Assembly: GCA_964348275.1 (NCBI GenBank)
Contig: CAYGBT010000008.1
Span: 30,398-94,397 of the forward strand
Reading direction: 5' to 3'
DNA length: 64,000 nt
Origin: CSP1-5 sp964348275
Lineage (GTDB): Bacteria; Methylomirabilota; Methylomirabilia; Methylomirabilales; CSP1-5
The translations under genes and the position numbers were made by a program. Of the stretch, positions 42,398 to 50,011 are shown piece after piece. Below the pieces are notes generated by a model. The model saw nothing but the letters and a program-made list of their open reading frames with translations, did not search any database and was not told where the DNA came from. Every line of letters begins with the position of its first letter. Within the stretch, counting starts at the first letter, position 1.

Positions 42398-42921
42398 CGC
42401 GCGCTCAACAGCGCATCTACCGGAAGAGCGACGAGGTGAGCACGATCCGGCTGCCTCAGGCAACACTGCTCCACCCGCTGGTGGAGGAACTCAGCGAGGC
42501 GCTCACACGTGAGGACCGTCGCAAGACCGAGGCTGTGTCCCAAGAACTCGTTTCCGCGCTCACGGCCAGGCTCAAGGTGACTCCTGTCCAGGTTGAGGTG
42601 CTCGCCGTGCGCCCCTCCCGCAGCTGGGGTGAACTCCACGGCCTCTACACGCCCGCCGAGAGCCGGATGCCCGCCCGAGTGTCGCTGTGGATGCGCACGG
42701 CACAACGCCGCCGCGTCGTCGCCTTCCGGACGTTCCTCAGGACGCTCCTCCACGAACTTTGCCACCATCTAGACTACGAACTCCTTGGACTTGAAGAGTC
42801 CTTCCATACCGAGGGCTTTTATCGGCGGGAATCCAGCCTCTTCCACCAATTGGTCCCGAGTCACCCCGAAAAGCCCCGAAGGACCCGCAGGCCGACGCCG
42901 ACTGGTTCCGGAGGATCTTGA
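42370..42921 (+). CDS. Putative zinc metallopeptidase-like protein (HExxH)
   Basis: 183 residues, no signal peptide. The motif TLLHELCHHLDYELLGLEES contains HELCH, the HExxH zinc site of gluzincin/SprT-like proteins, and HTEGFYRRESSLFHQL supplies a possible third ligand. The N-terminal half is helical and charged. The family is not certain. GGGAG sits close to ATG 42370. Confidence 0.6.
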   Translation: MVFAYYNRLTRAQQRIYRKSDEVSTIRLPQATLLHPLVEELSEALTREDRRKTEAVSQELVSALTARLKVTPVQVEVLAVRPSRSWGELHGLYTPAESRMPARVSLWMRTAQRRRVVAFRTFLRTLLHELCHHLDYELLGLEESFHTEGFYRRESSLFHQLVPSHPEKPRRTRRPTPTGSGGS

Positions 42922-43006
42922 CAATTTCCCAGAAAAGTGGCAAAAATCGCCCCATTCAATGAAAGACTTGAGACCTCCCCTATGCTGGCCCGAAGCCCCA
43001 CGCGCG

Positions 43007-43546
43007 ATGTTATACGGCAACCCTATTCTGATCCTCAGTAGCAATCTGACTCGCTACAGACCAGCGTTACCTAACAAACACCCAACTTGGTCGAAAGTGC
43101 TCCTCTTCGTTACCGGGCTGCTCATCGCTTTGTCGGGCACCTCGGCGGCAGCGGGCGATGAGTTACGGGATGCCTGCGCGATGGTCTTGAAACGGCTTAA
43201 CACTGTCACGGGCCCGCATTTGCTTCGACAGTTCGATGGAGCATTCGAGGACGAAGGAAAGGTCTACAGAGGGTGCGTAGCGACGCTCATCGGTGACTTC
43301 TCCCGATCCCCCTCCAAGGCGCCGCCGGGCGGAGAACTCCTGTATCCGAGTGTGGAGGGTCCCAAGGAGATGCGGGGTTGGCGAGCCGACCGAGAGGCTG
43401 ATGGACCCGACGGAACCTCATTTCGCATTCAGAAAGGCGGCGTCTATTGTACCGTCGAGGGTTGGTGGGACGGCGGAGACGACTCCGACCCCAAGGTTGT
43501 CCCATCGACCCTGTATCAGTACTCGGTCAAGTGCGCGAGGAAATGA
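43007..43546 (+). CDS. Exported protein of unknown function
   Basis: 179 residues. Signal-like segment (VLLFVTGLLIALSGTSAAAG) then a soluble domain with four Cys residues (DACAMVL, YRGCVAT, GVYCTVEGWW, VKCARK) that could form two disulfides. The start is uncertain: no clear ribosome site precedes ATG 43007 or ATG 42959. I do not recognise the family. Confidence 0.5.
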   Translation: MLYGNPILILSSNLTRYRPALPNKHPTWSKVLLFVTGLLIALSGTSAAAGDELRDACAMVLKRLNTVTGPHLLRQFDGAFEDEGKVYRGCVATLIGDFSRSPSKAPPGGELLYPSVEGPKEMRGWRADREADGPDGTSFRIQKGGVYCTVEGWWDGGDDSDPKVVPSTLYQYSVKCARK

Positions 43547-43633
43547 GGATCCCTCGGATCCGGCCTGAGCCTGTCCTCGGCTTGCAGAGGGGGAATCGGG
43601 GACATTCGAGTTTTCTCTAGAGTCCCGTCATCC

Positions 43634-44080
43634 ATGAAAAGTCTCTTTGACGCAGATGCACGATCTTCGATCCACCGCAGAATCGGTTCTCTCGGGGCGG
43701 ATCGCCCCGCGCTTTGGGGGCGCATGAATGCCCATCAGACAGTCTGTCACCTGGCCGATCAGCTGCGCATCGCCCTTGGTGACATCAAGACCGTATCGCG
43801 GCCCGGGCTATTGCGGCTTCGCCTCTTACGGTAGATTCTTTTCTACTGGCTGCCTTGGCCGAAGGGAAAACTGCCCACGGCTCCCGAGATGTTGACAACG
43901 GCACCCTTAGCATGGGACCGAGACAGTGCTGCCCTGCACGCGCTGATCGACCGATTCGCCGAGAAAACCCCATCCGAAGACTGGGCGGCGCACCCGGCCT
44001 TCGGGCCCTTGTCCGGTCGCGAATGGGATGTGCTGTCCTGGAAGCATCTAGACCACCACCTGCGCCAGTTCGGGGTGTAG
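43634..44080 (+). pseudogene. DUF1569/DinB-like gene with an in-frame TAG
   Basis: Codons 1-66 and 68-148 lie in one frame separated only by TAG at 43832-43834. Before it: MNAHQTVCHLADQLRIALGD. After it: FYWLPWPKGKLPTAPEML, WDRDSAALHALIDRF and VLSWKHLDHHLRQFGV. Both halves together give a normal four-helix protein of this type with His residues for a metal site. One base change from a sense codon explains the stop, so this is probably a recent nonsense mutation or a sequencing error. Confidence 0.68.
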
Positions 44081-44099
44081 ATAGCTGGAGGTAGGCGAA

Positions 44100-44834
44100 A
44101 TGACATCATCGGGCAACACAGTTCTCATCACTGGGGGGGCCACCGGGATCGGACTGGCCCTCGCTGAAGCCTTTCTGAAGCGTGGCAACGCAGTGGTCAT
44201 CTGCGGTCGTCGCCGCGAGAAACTGCAGGCGGCCAAGTCGAGACTGCCCCATCTCCAAGTCCGGATCTGCGACGTGACCAAACCGCGCTCAAGGCTGGCC
44301 CTCGTCGCATGGGCCACGAACCGGTTCACGTCGCTGAACGTTCTCGTGAACAACGCAGGGATCCAGCATTCTGTCGATTTCACAAGGGGCCCAAAGAACT
44401 TGGCCCAGGCCGAGGAAGAAGTTGCCACCAATCTCATTGCACCGATACAGTTGTCGGCTTTGCTGATCCCGCACCTGCGACGGCAGAGGCAGTCGGCGAT
44501 CGTGAACATCTCATCGGGACTCGCTTTCACGCCGCTCGCTGCCGTCCCCGTCTATTGCGCCACGAAGGCGGCACTCCACTCGTTGAGCCTTTCGATGAGG
44601 CACCAACTCCGTAACACACCGATCCGGGTCTTTGAGATCGCTCCACCGATCGTCGCTACTGCCCTGGCGGGCCGGCGCCGCAGACCGGAAGAGGCCGAGT
44701 TCTCTATGCCGGCGGAAGAGGTAGCACGGGGCCTTCTCGACGCCCTTGAGCAGGACCGCTACGAAGTTGCCCTGGGCGCCGCCGCCAACCTGTACCGGCA
44801 ACGCGACGCTATGTTTGCAGCAATCAACCAATAG
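44100..44834 (+). CDS. Short-chain dehydrogenase/reductase
   Basis: 244 residues, classical SDR: TGGATGIGLALAEAF (dinucleotide site), CGRRREKL (suggesting NADP preference), DVTK, NNAGIQHS, NISSG and the catalytic YCATKAA. Close in layout to DltE-type reductases. GGAGGT precedes the ATG. Substrate unknown. The following gap (44835-45015) shows no gene. Confidence 0.9.
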   Translation: MTSSGNTVLITGGATGIGLALAEAFLKRGNAVVICGRRREKLQAAKSRLPHLQVRICDVTKPRSRLALVAWATNRFTSLNVLVNNAGIQHSVDFTRGPKNLAQAEEEVATNLIAPIQLSALLIPHLRRQRQSAIVNISSGLAFTPLAAVPVYCATKAALHSLSLSMRHQLRNTPIRVFEIAPPIVATALAGRRRRPEEAEFSMPAEEVARGLLDALEQDRYEVALGAAANLYRQRDAMFAAINQ

Positions 44835-45015
44835 TGGCGCCGCCCAACAGATGTAGGAAGGTGACGAGCGGGCGCCAGGCCGAACCCCAGCGCTCGGTCG
44901 CAGTGTGTTTACCCTATTACGTTGAGAAAAGAACGGCAGAGTCAGAACAATGGAGGCGATGCCCAAAAGGCTGGAATCCCTTTTCCCTTGGTTGGTGCGG
45001 CAGTTGGGAAGGTCT

Positions 45016-45444
45016 TTAGGCTGCTACCGGTCGTTCCACTCGCTCTCGGGAGGGGCCGTAGAAGATCAACACATGGCCGTCGGGGTCGTGGATGGAAAAC
45101 TCCCGGTCGCCCCACGGATAATCCGCCGGCTCGCGCCAAATCACCACACCGCGCTCCCGCAGGGTACCACACCACTGATCCACGTCCGGCACCGCGAAGC
45201 CCACCAGGACCGAAGCGCCCGCCCCCGCCACAGGGGCCACCAGATCGACAGCCACCGGAAGGTCGGGACCGGCCGCCCGCCCACACTGCAGGGCCAGCTT
45301 CGTTGCCCCCACCTGAAAGAGGGCGTACCTCTCCCCTTCCACGAATCGTAAGTGTAATCCGAGCGTCTCCTGATAGAATCGGACCGAATGCGGAATATCT
45401 CTCACGATCAGGGCAATGAAGTCACACCGCTCTATGCCTTCCAT
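45016..45444 (-). CDS. VOC/glyoxalase-family protein
   Basis: 142 residues with the paired beta-alpha-beta-beta-beta modules of the vicinal-oxygen-chelate fold: FIALIVRDIPHSVRFYQETL, LGLHLRF, DYPWGDREFSIHDPDGHVLIF. The last block holds the usual Glu/His metal ligand region. Could be a dioxygenase, isomerase or resistance protein; the substrate cannot be told. Confidence 0.8.
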   Translation of the reverse strand: MEGIERCDFIALIVRDIPHSVRFYQETLGLHLRFVEGERYALFQVGATKLALQCGRAAGPDLPVAVDLVAPVAGAGASVLVGFAVPDVDQWCGTLRERGVVIWREPADYPWGDREFSIHDPDGHVLIFYGPSRERVERPVAA

Positions 45445-45498
45445 GATCTCACCTAGTTCTCTCCGGTTCCCATATTCCCCTCTCAGGACGGCCGAGCG

Positions 45499-45924
45499 CT
45501 ATCCGTCGGGCAGGACATAACTGCTCGTCGCGTGGGCGATGAGTTTCTCCGGATTGTCCGGTGAATACAGCCGCATCTCCCCGTACGCGATCCGTCTCCC
45601 CACCTTGAGGACCTCACCCCGGGCCAGGACATCCGTGCCGACCGCCGGACGGAGGAAATTGATCTTCAGCTCATTTGTTACCGCCATCGGCTTCAGCCCG
45701 ACGACGGTCAATATGGCATAGTAGATGGCCATGTCGGCCAGCATCATCAGCATGCCGCCGAAGACGTATCGGCCCGGCCTCAGCCACTGCTCGTTGTATC
45801 TCCACCGAAGCACCGCCGAGCCGTTCCCGAGTTCCTCGCACCGGATTCCGAACTCTTCGACAAAGGGGCAATGCTGCTTGGTCAACTGCTCGAGGACTTC
45901 CTTCGTGAGCGTATTTTGGTTCAT
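45499..45924 (-). CDS. PaaI-type hotdog-fold thioesterase
   Basis: 141 residues. The hotdog pattern is visible: YVFGGMLMMLADMAIYYAIL (central helix), VTNELKINFLRPAVGTDVLA, GEVLKVGRRIAYGEMRLYSP. Members hydrolyse acyl-CoA thioesters. GGGAGAGGGAGAG precedes the ATG on the minus strand. The gap 45925-46140 shows no gene. Confidence 0.83.
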   Translation of the reverse strand: MNQNTLTKEVLEQLTKQHCPFVEEFGIRCEELGNGSAVLRWRYNEQWLRPGRYVFGGMLMMLADMAIYYAILTVVGLKPMAVTNELKINFLRPAVGTDVLARGEVLKVGRRIAYGEMRLYSPDNPEKLIAHATSSYVLPDG

Positions 45925-46140
45925 CTCTCCCTCTCCCGACGCAACCTTCCCTACGGAATACTTTCCATGAGAGTTCTCATTTCTTTATGCCGTGGCGCTG
46001 GATACAACCCTTATACGGGAAAAGCATGGAATGGCTCGGAGGGGGATGAAAGAGTATGAGTGAGTCCTACGGGTGAGGTGCCAGGTGAGCCTTGTCTCGC
46101 CGATGTCTACGAGGATAGAAGACGAAGCGGCAGGGGCAGA

Positions 46141-46167
46141 TGGGCCTGCCCTTTTCGGGCAGGCCCA
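46141..46167 (-). terminator. Strong hairpin downstream of the bS22-like gene
   Basis: A perfect 11-bp inverted repeat: TGGGCCTGCCC and GGGCAGGCCCA around a five-base loop (TTTTC on the plus strand). It lies 5 bases after the bS22-like stop. No long T-run follows on either strand, so termination efficiency is uncertain, but the position fits the end of the minus-strand metE-like operon. Confidence 0.55.
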
Positions 46168-46172
46168 GATTC

Positions 46173-46265
46173 CTACCTCTTCTTCTTGTGGCGCTGTCGG
46201 CGGCGCAGCTTCTTGTACTTGTGCTTCCGGATCTTTTTCCGTCGCTTCTTGACGACGCTCCCCAC
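46173..46265 (-). CDS. Tiny very basic ribosomal protein of the bS22 (AURKAIP1/COX24-domain) type
   Basis: 30 residues from GTG 46265: MGSVVKKRRKKIRKHKY, then KKLRRRQRHKKKR. The MGSVxKKRRKxxxKHKxKKLxR pattern is that of the short bS22/AURKAIP1-COX24 proteins of the small ribosomal subunit. GGAGGAGG lies directly upstream (46271-46278). It follows the MetE-like gene by 17 bases. More than half of the residues are Lys or Arg, as expected for an rRNA-binding peptide. Confidence 0.82.
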   Translation of the reverse strand: MGSVVKKRRKKIRKHKYKKLRRRQRHKKKR

Positions 46266-46282
46266 CCCAATCCTCCTCCGAA

Positions 46283-47290
46283 TTACTTGGCGCCCAAATC
46301 CTGTCGGACTTCCTGAACCGCTGCGACCATTGCGCGGAGTTTGCCCTGTGCCTCCTCCACGGTCCGGGTTTTCAGCCCACAGTCGGGGTCTACCCAGAGG
46401 GTCTCCGGTCGAATCACCTGGAGCGCCTTTTCGATCCGCTCCTTCACCACGGCTGGCGTCTCAACGACGTGAGAATGAACATCCAACACCCCGAAGGAGA
46501 GGTCTTTGGCAAAGGGATCTTTTTCGAAAAGACTTATAAGGTCTAGCCCGCTATTGGACATCTCCAAGTCGAAGTTGTCAACGGGAAACTTCAGCATCTC
46601 GGGATAGATGAACTCACAGGCCCCGTAGCAGATGTGGGTGATGAAGTACGCGGGGACGTTGTCAATCACCATGTGCATTGCCTCGAGAGCAAACCCCAGC
46701 TCTTCGGGGCGGACCGAGAGGGCGGGTTCATCAATCTGGATAATCTTGGCCCCAGCCTCCACCAAGGCTTCGACCTCTTTGCGGATTCCGGTCGCGAGAG
46801 CAAAACACGCGGTCTTGCGATCTGGGTAGTAGTCGTTGAAAGACCAATCCATGATGGTATAGGGGCCGGTGACCATCCCCTTGACCGGCTTCGACGTGAG
46901 CCCCTGAGCGAACTTCCACCAGCTCACCGTGATGGGGTCAGGCCACTTTATCTCCCCCACAATAATGGGCTTATGATAGTACCGATTCCCATAGGACCGG
47001 ACCAATCCGCCCATTTCAAAGCCGGGCATAATGTCGGCGAAGTAAGCCACCATGTCGCCCCGATATTGTTCACCATCCACCAGGACATCCAGGCCGATCT
47101 CTTCCTGCTGTTGGATCCAGAACTCGGTCGCCCGCCGTTCGAGGGCCTCGAGCTCCTCTTTGCCCATTTCCTTCCGGGCAAATTTTCCCCGCCCCTCCAA
47201 GAGATAATCCGGCTTGGGGAAGCTCCCAACCGTACTCGTGACGAACAGCGGCAGCTTGAGCCCTAACTTTTCCAGCTTGGCTCGGTTCAT
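46283..47290 (-). CDS. Cobalamin-independent methionine synthase, catalytic half (core MetE-like)
   Basis: 335 residues, about half of classical MetE. It has the C-terminal-barrel features: TSTVGSFPKP at the start, MVTGPYTIMDWS, IIQIDEPALS, and the zinc ligands in ITHICYGACEF (His and Cys) and WVDPDCGLKTR (Cys). Short MetE proteins of this kind make methionine, some with methylcobalamin-protein donors. It overlaps the upstream partner gene by 4 bases (ATGA), so the two products may act together. Confidence 0.85.
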   Translation of the reverse strand: MNRAKLEKLGLKLPLFVTSTVGSFPKPDYLLEGRGKFARKEMGKEELEALERRATEFWIQQQEEIGLDVLVDGEQYRGDMVAYFADIMPGFEMGGLVRSYGNRYYHKPIIVGEIKWPDPITVSWWKFAQGLTSKPVKGMVTGPYTIMDWSFNDYYPDRKTACFALATGIRKEVEALVEAGAKIIQIDEPALSVRPEELGFALEAMHMVIDNVPAYFITHICYGACEFIYPEMLKFPVDNFDLEMSNSGLDLISLFEKDPFAKDLSFGVLDVHSHVVETPAVVKERIEKALQVIRPETLWVDPDCGLKTRTVEEAQGKLRAMVAAVQEVRQDLGAK

Positions 47291-48279
47291 CTCTTTCCCG
47301 TTTGTAGGAACGCGTCCCTGAACTCCTTCATGAGCTGGAGCTTCGCCACGGCCTTCTCCCTTGGCAGATACTCGAGTCCACAGGAGGGGTTGAGGTACAC
47401 GACCTCTCCTCGGACATGCGGGAGAATCTTGTCCAAGATGCGGAACACTTCTTCAGCGGTCTCCATCCGAGTGTTGCGCCCATCAATCACCCCGAGGCCT
47501 AGGCTCTTTGGAGAACCCAGCGCCGCGATCTTCTCGGGAAGCTTGGGAGCATAGGTGAAGTCGAGGCCCAAGATCTCGACCGGAAGCATCTGCAAGGCTT
47601 CATAGACGGGAGTGGCGTCGCCAAAATAGGTGTAGAGGGACAGCCGGGCCGACCCTCGAGCCTGACTCAAAGGTGTCAGGGCCTTGTGAAGGAGCGGCAG
47701 GTCTCGAGGGTGCTTCAGGATCGCCGGCTCTTCCACCTGGATCACCTCCGCCCCCGCCGCGGCCAGGGCGCCGACCTCTTGCGCCAAGGCCTCGCTGAGA
47801 TCCGTGACCAGGGTGCTGAGCTCCTGGTACACCGGTGTTTGCCGGATAGAGGAGACGGCCAACGTGTAAGGACCGGTCAGGACCGGCTTGATTGGACGGG
47901 GCGAGATCTTCTGCGCGTATTGAAATTCTTCCACGATCACGGACTCGTTCCGCTCGACCTTTCCCCTCAGCACCGGTTGCCGAAAGTAGAAGTTGGTATC
48001 GAAATACCGGAGCAAGCCGTTGATCTCTACGTGGTTGAGCTTTGCGGCTACATGGGAAACCGGGTCGTACCAGCGGATCTGGCCATCGGTGAGGAGCTCG
48101 CACCCCGCCTGGGTCTGCTCCTCGATGACCTCCGCCACGACCGAATCCTGGATTTGGTTGAAGGTCTCCGCCGAGATTTCTCCCCGCTCCCGCCGCGCGT
48201 AGGAACGGCGGAGCCGTTGCTCCTCTCTAGTGGCACCCACCCTTGGGTAGCTACTATGGTTGGCCAGAACCAATTCCAT
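47287..48279 (-). CDS. MetE-like barrel protein, partner of the downstream core MetE
   Basis: 330 residues, homologous to the next gene: NHSSYPRVGATREEQRLR, PVLTGPYTLAV, VIQVEEPAIL, YLNPSCGLEYLPR. The zinc His-x-Cys is missing (SLYTYFGDATP in place of ITHICYGAC), though the last Cys is kept. It may bind the methyl donor or have another methyltransferase role. GTG 48282 directly precedes ATG 48279. Confidence 0.8.
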   Translation of the reverse strand: MELVLANHSSYPRVGATREEQRLRRSYARRERGEISAETFNQIQDSVVAEVIEEQTQAGCELLTDGQIRWYDPVSHVAAKLNHVEINGLLRYFDTNFYFRQPVLRGKVERNESVIVEEFQYAQKISPRPIKPVLTGPYTLAVSSIRQTPVYQELSTLVTDLSEALAQEVGALAAAGAEVIQVEEPAILKHPRDLPLLHKALTPLSQARGSARLSLYTYFGDATPVYEALQMLPVEILGLDFTYAPKLPEKIAALGSPKSLGLGVIDGRNTRMETAEEVFRILDKILPHVRGEVVYLNPSCGLEYLPREKAVAKLQLMKEFRDAFLQTGKR

Positions 48280-48299
48280 CACGCCACCGGCCGGTACGG

Positions 48300-48390
48300 T
48301 GTCCGATGTGCGATGTCCGAGGTCACAAAAGCCCCTGCGACGACTCAGCGATCGACTTCGGACGTCGGACTTTGAACGTCGGACGTACTA
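48300..48390. repeat. Dispersed intergenic repeat (TCCGATGT/TCGGACGT words)
   Basis: GTCCGATGTGCGATGTCCGA (48301-48320) and, further on, ACTTCGGACGTCGGAC plus GAACGTCGGACGT. These pair with each other as inverted repeats. Similar words occur at 55430-55450 and 61013-61025. It fills the gap between the peroxiredoxin and MetE-like genes. Confidence 0.6.
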
Positions 48391-48861
48391 GGCGATTTGT
48401 TGGACCGCTTGCTTGACCTCCTCGTAATTAGGCTCTTTCGTCGGGTCGTCGGAGATCCACGTATAGCGGACTACCCCCTCTCCGTCCAGGACAAAGACCG
48501 CCCGCTTGGCTGCAGTGTATCCCGTGAGGCCCGCCAGGTTGGGAAGTTGGACATTGTACGAGGTGATGACCTCACGAGTATAGTCGCTCAGGAGGGGAAA
48601 GTTGATCTGATTCTGATCCGCAAAGGCCTTATTTGCAAAGGGGGTATCCACACTGACCCCAAGGACAGCTGCGCCAAGATCACCCAGGTGGCCAAGGCTG
48701 TCCCGGAATGCACACATCTCCTTGGTGCAGACGCCGGTAAAAGCCGCAGGGTAAAACGCCAATATTAACTTCCTTCCCTTAAACTCCGCGAGGCTCCGCG
48801 CCTTTCGCTCGGTATCTACCAGGGAAAAATCTGGTGCCTTTTGTCCTACGGCAGGGGCCAT
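48388..48861 (-). CDS. Peroxiredoxin (AhpC/TSA, Bcp/AhpE-like)
   Basis: 157 residues. QKAPDFSLVDTERK, LAFYPAAFTGVCTKEMCAF with the peroxidatic Cys in TGVCTKEM and a nearby second Cys, then GVSVDTPFANKAF. It reduces peroxides using thiols. GGAGGAG precedes ATG 48861; the frame is open to 48960 but that part overlaps a terminator. Confidence 0.9.
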   Translation of the reverse strand: MAPAVGQKAPDFSLVDTERKARSLAEFKGRKLILAFYPAAFTGVCTKEMCAFRDSLGHLGDLGAAVLGVSVDTPFANKAFADQNQINFPLLSDYTREVITSYNVQLPNLAGLTGYTAAKRAVFVLDGEGVVRYTWISDDPTKEPNYEEVKQAVQQIA

Positions 48862-48926
48862 GATCTCCTCCTTTCCAAACGCAATCCCCACACAAAGTTC
48901 GGTCGCAAGCACAACGGGACAAAACA

Positions 48927-48951
48927 GGCGCCCAGGGATCTCCTGGGCGCC
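48927..48951 (-). terminator. Intrinsic terminator of the isc-nuoB-kor operon
   Basis: GGCGCCCAGG (48927-48936), five-base loop, CCTGGGCGCC (48942-48951), a perfect 10-bp stem. Read on the minus strand it is followed by TGTTTTGT. It lies 35 bases after the korB stop. Confidence 0.75.
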
Positions 48952-48985
48952 AACCAGCATGACGAATCGGAAGGGCTATCTTGAC

Positions 48986-50011
48986 TTACTTAACTACCCA
49001 GGTGTCTCCGCGGTTGAGGATGGCCTCCAGATCACCCGGCCCAAGACGCTTTTTGGCGCTTTCGATCTGGGCGTTGGCTCCTTCATCGTAGGCCATCCTT
49101 TTTACCGACCGGAAGACGCCGAGGGGAGTGGGAAACCGAGGCCCAAGACGGCTCAGGATATAGGACATCGCAGGGCTACTCTCGTCGTGGACCAGTAGCT
49201 GGGATGGATCTACGCCGTCCCCCAAGGTTACGATCTCGGGGTTCATATCCTTTCCAAGACGGATTCCCTTTTCGCGGTTCTTTCCAAAGATCAGAGGCTT
49301 TCCATGCTCGAGGATCAACTGGTTGTCCGCCTTGGTGGCACGATCCGTGACCGGTTCCCAGGCCCCATCGTTAAAGACATTGCAGTTCTGCAGGATCTCG
49401 ATGAACGCGGACCCCTTGTGTTCGTAGGCCCGCTTCAAGATGTCCTGCAGGTGCTTTGCCTCCACATCGACGCTTCGGGCCACAAACGTGGCCTCTGCCC
49501 CGAGCGCGATCTCGATGGGGTTAATCGGGTAATCGAGCGACCCAAAGGGGGTCGATTTGGTCACCTTCCCGAGCTCCGAGGTGGGAGAGTACTGCCCCTT
49601 GGTCAAGCCGTAAATCCGGTTGTTGAAGAGGAGAATCTTGATATCGATGTTCCGGCGCAGCGCATGGATCAGGTGGTTTCCCCCGATGCTCAACCCGTCC
49701 CCATCCCCGGTCGCCACCCAGACGGAAAGCTCCGGCCGGGTCATCTTGAGGCCTGTGGCAATCGCCGGAGACCGGCCGTGAATACTGTGAATACCGTATG
49801 TGTTCATGTAGTAAGGGAAGCGACTCGAACAGCCGATTCCAGAGATAAAGACGACGTTCTCCCGGGGAACCCCCAACTCGGGGAGGACCTTTTGCATTTG
49901 CGCCAGGATAGAGTAATCCCCGCACCCGGGACACCATCGGACTTCTTGGTCCGACATGAAATCCTTCCGGGTCAATTTCGCTGTCGGCGTCGTGGCCTCA
50001 CTCATCTTCAT
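48986..50011 (-). CDS. korB: 2-oxoacid:ferredoxin oxidoreductase, beta subunit
   Basis: 341 residues. RWCPGCGDYSIL, GIGCSSRFPYY and VWVATGDGDGLSIGG (thiamine-diphosphate and Mg2+ site), then LLFNNRIYGLTKGQYSPTS. Matches the beta subunit of 2-oxoglutarate (or related 2-oxoacid) ferredoxin oxidoreductase, which makes acyl-CoA and reduced ferredoxin. It overlaps the alpha gene by 4 bases. Exact 2-oxoacid preference is inferred. Confidence 0.9.
   Translation of the reverse strand: MKMSEATTPTAKLTRKDFMSDQEVRWCPGCGDYSILAQMQKVLPELGVPRENVVFISGIGCSSRFPYYMNTYGIHSIHGRSPAIATGLKMTRPELSVWVATGDGDGLSIGGNHLIHALRRNIDIKILLFNNRIYGLTKGQYSPTSELGKVTKSTPFGSLDYPINPIEIALGAEATFVARSVDVEAKHLQDILKRAYEHKGSAFIEILQNCNVFNDGAWEPVTDRATKADNQLILEHGKPLIFGKNREKGIRLGKDMNPEIVTLGDGVDPSQLLVHDESSPAMSYILSRLGPRFPTPLGVFRSVKRMAYDEGANAQIESAKKRLGPGDLEAILNRGDTWVVK

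Noticed and set aside
43832..43834. Pyrrolysine at the TAG of the DUF1569-like gene
   Set aside because: No methylamine methyltransferase context and no pyl genes here; a nonsense mutation is simpler.
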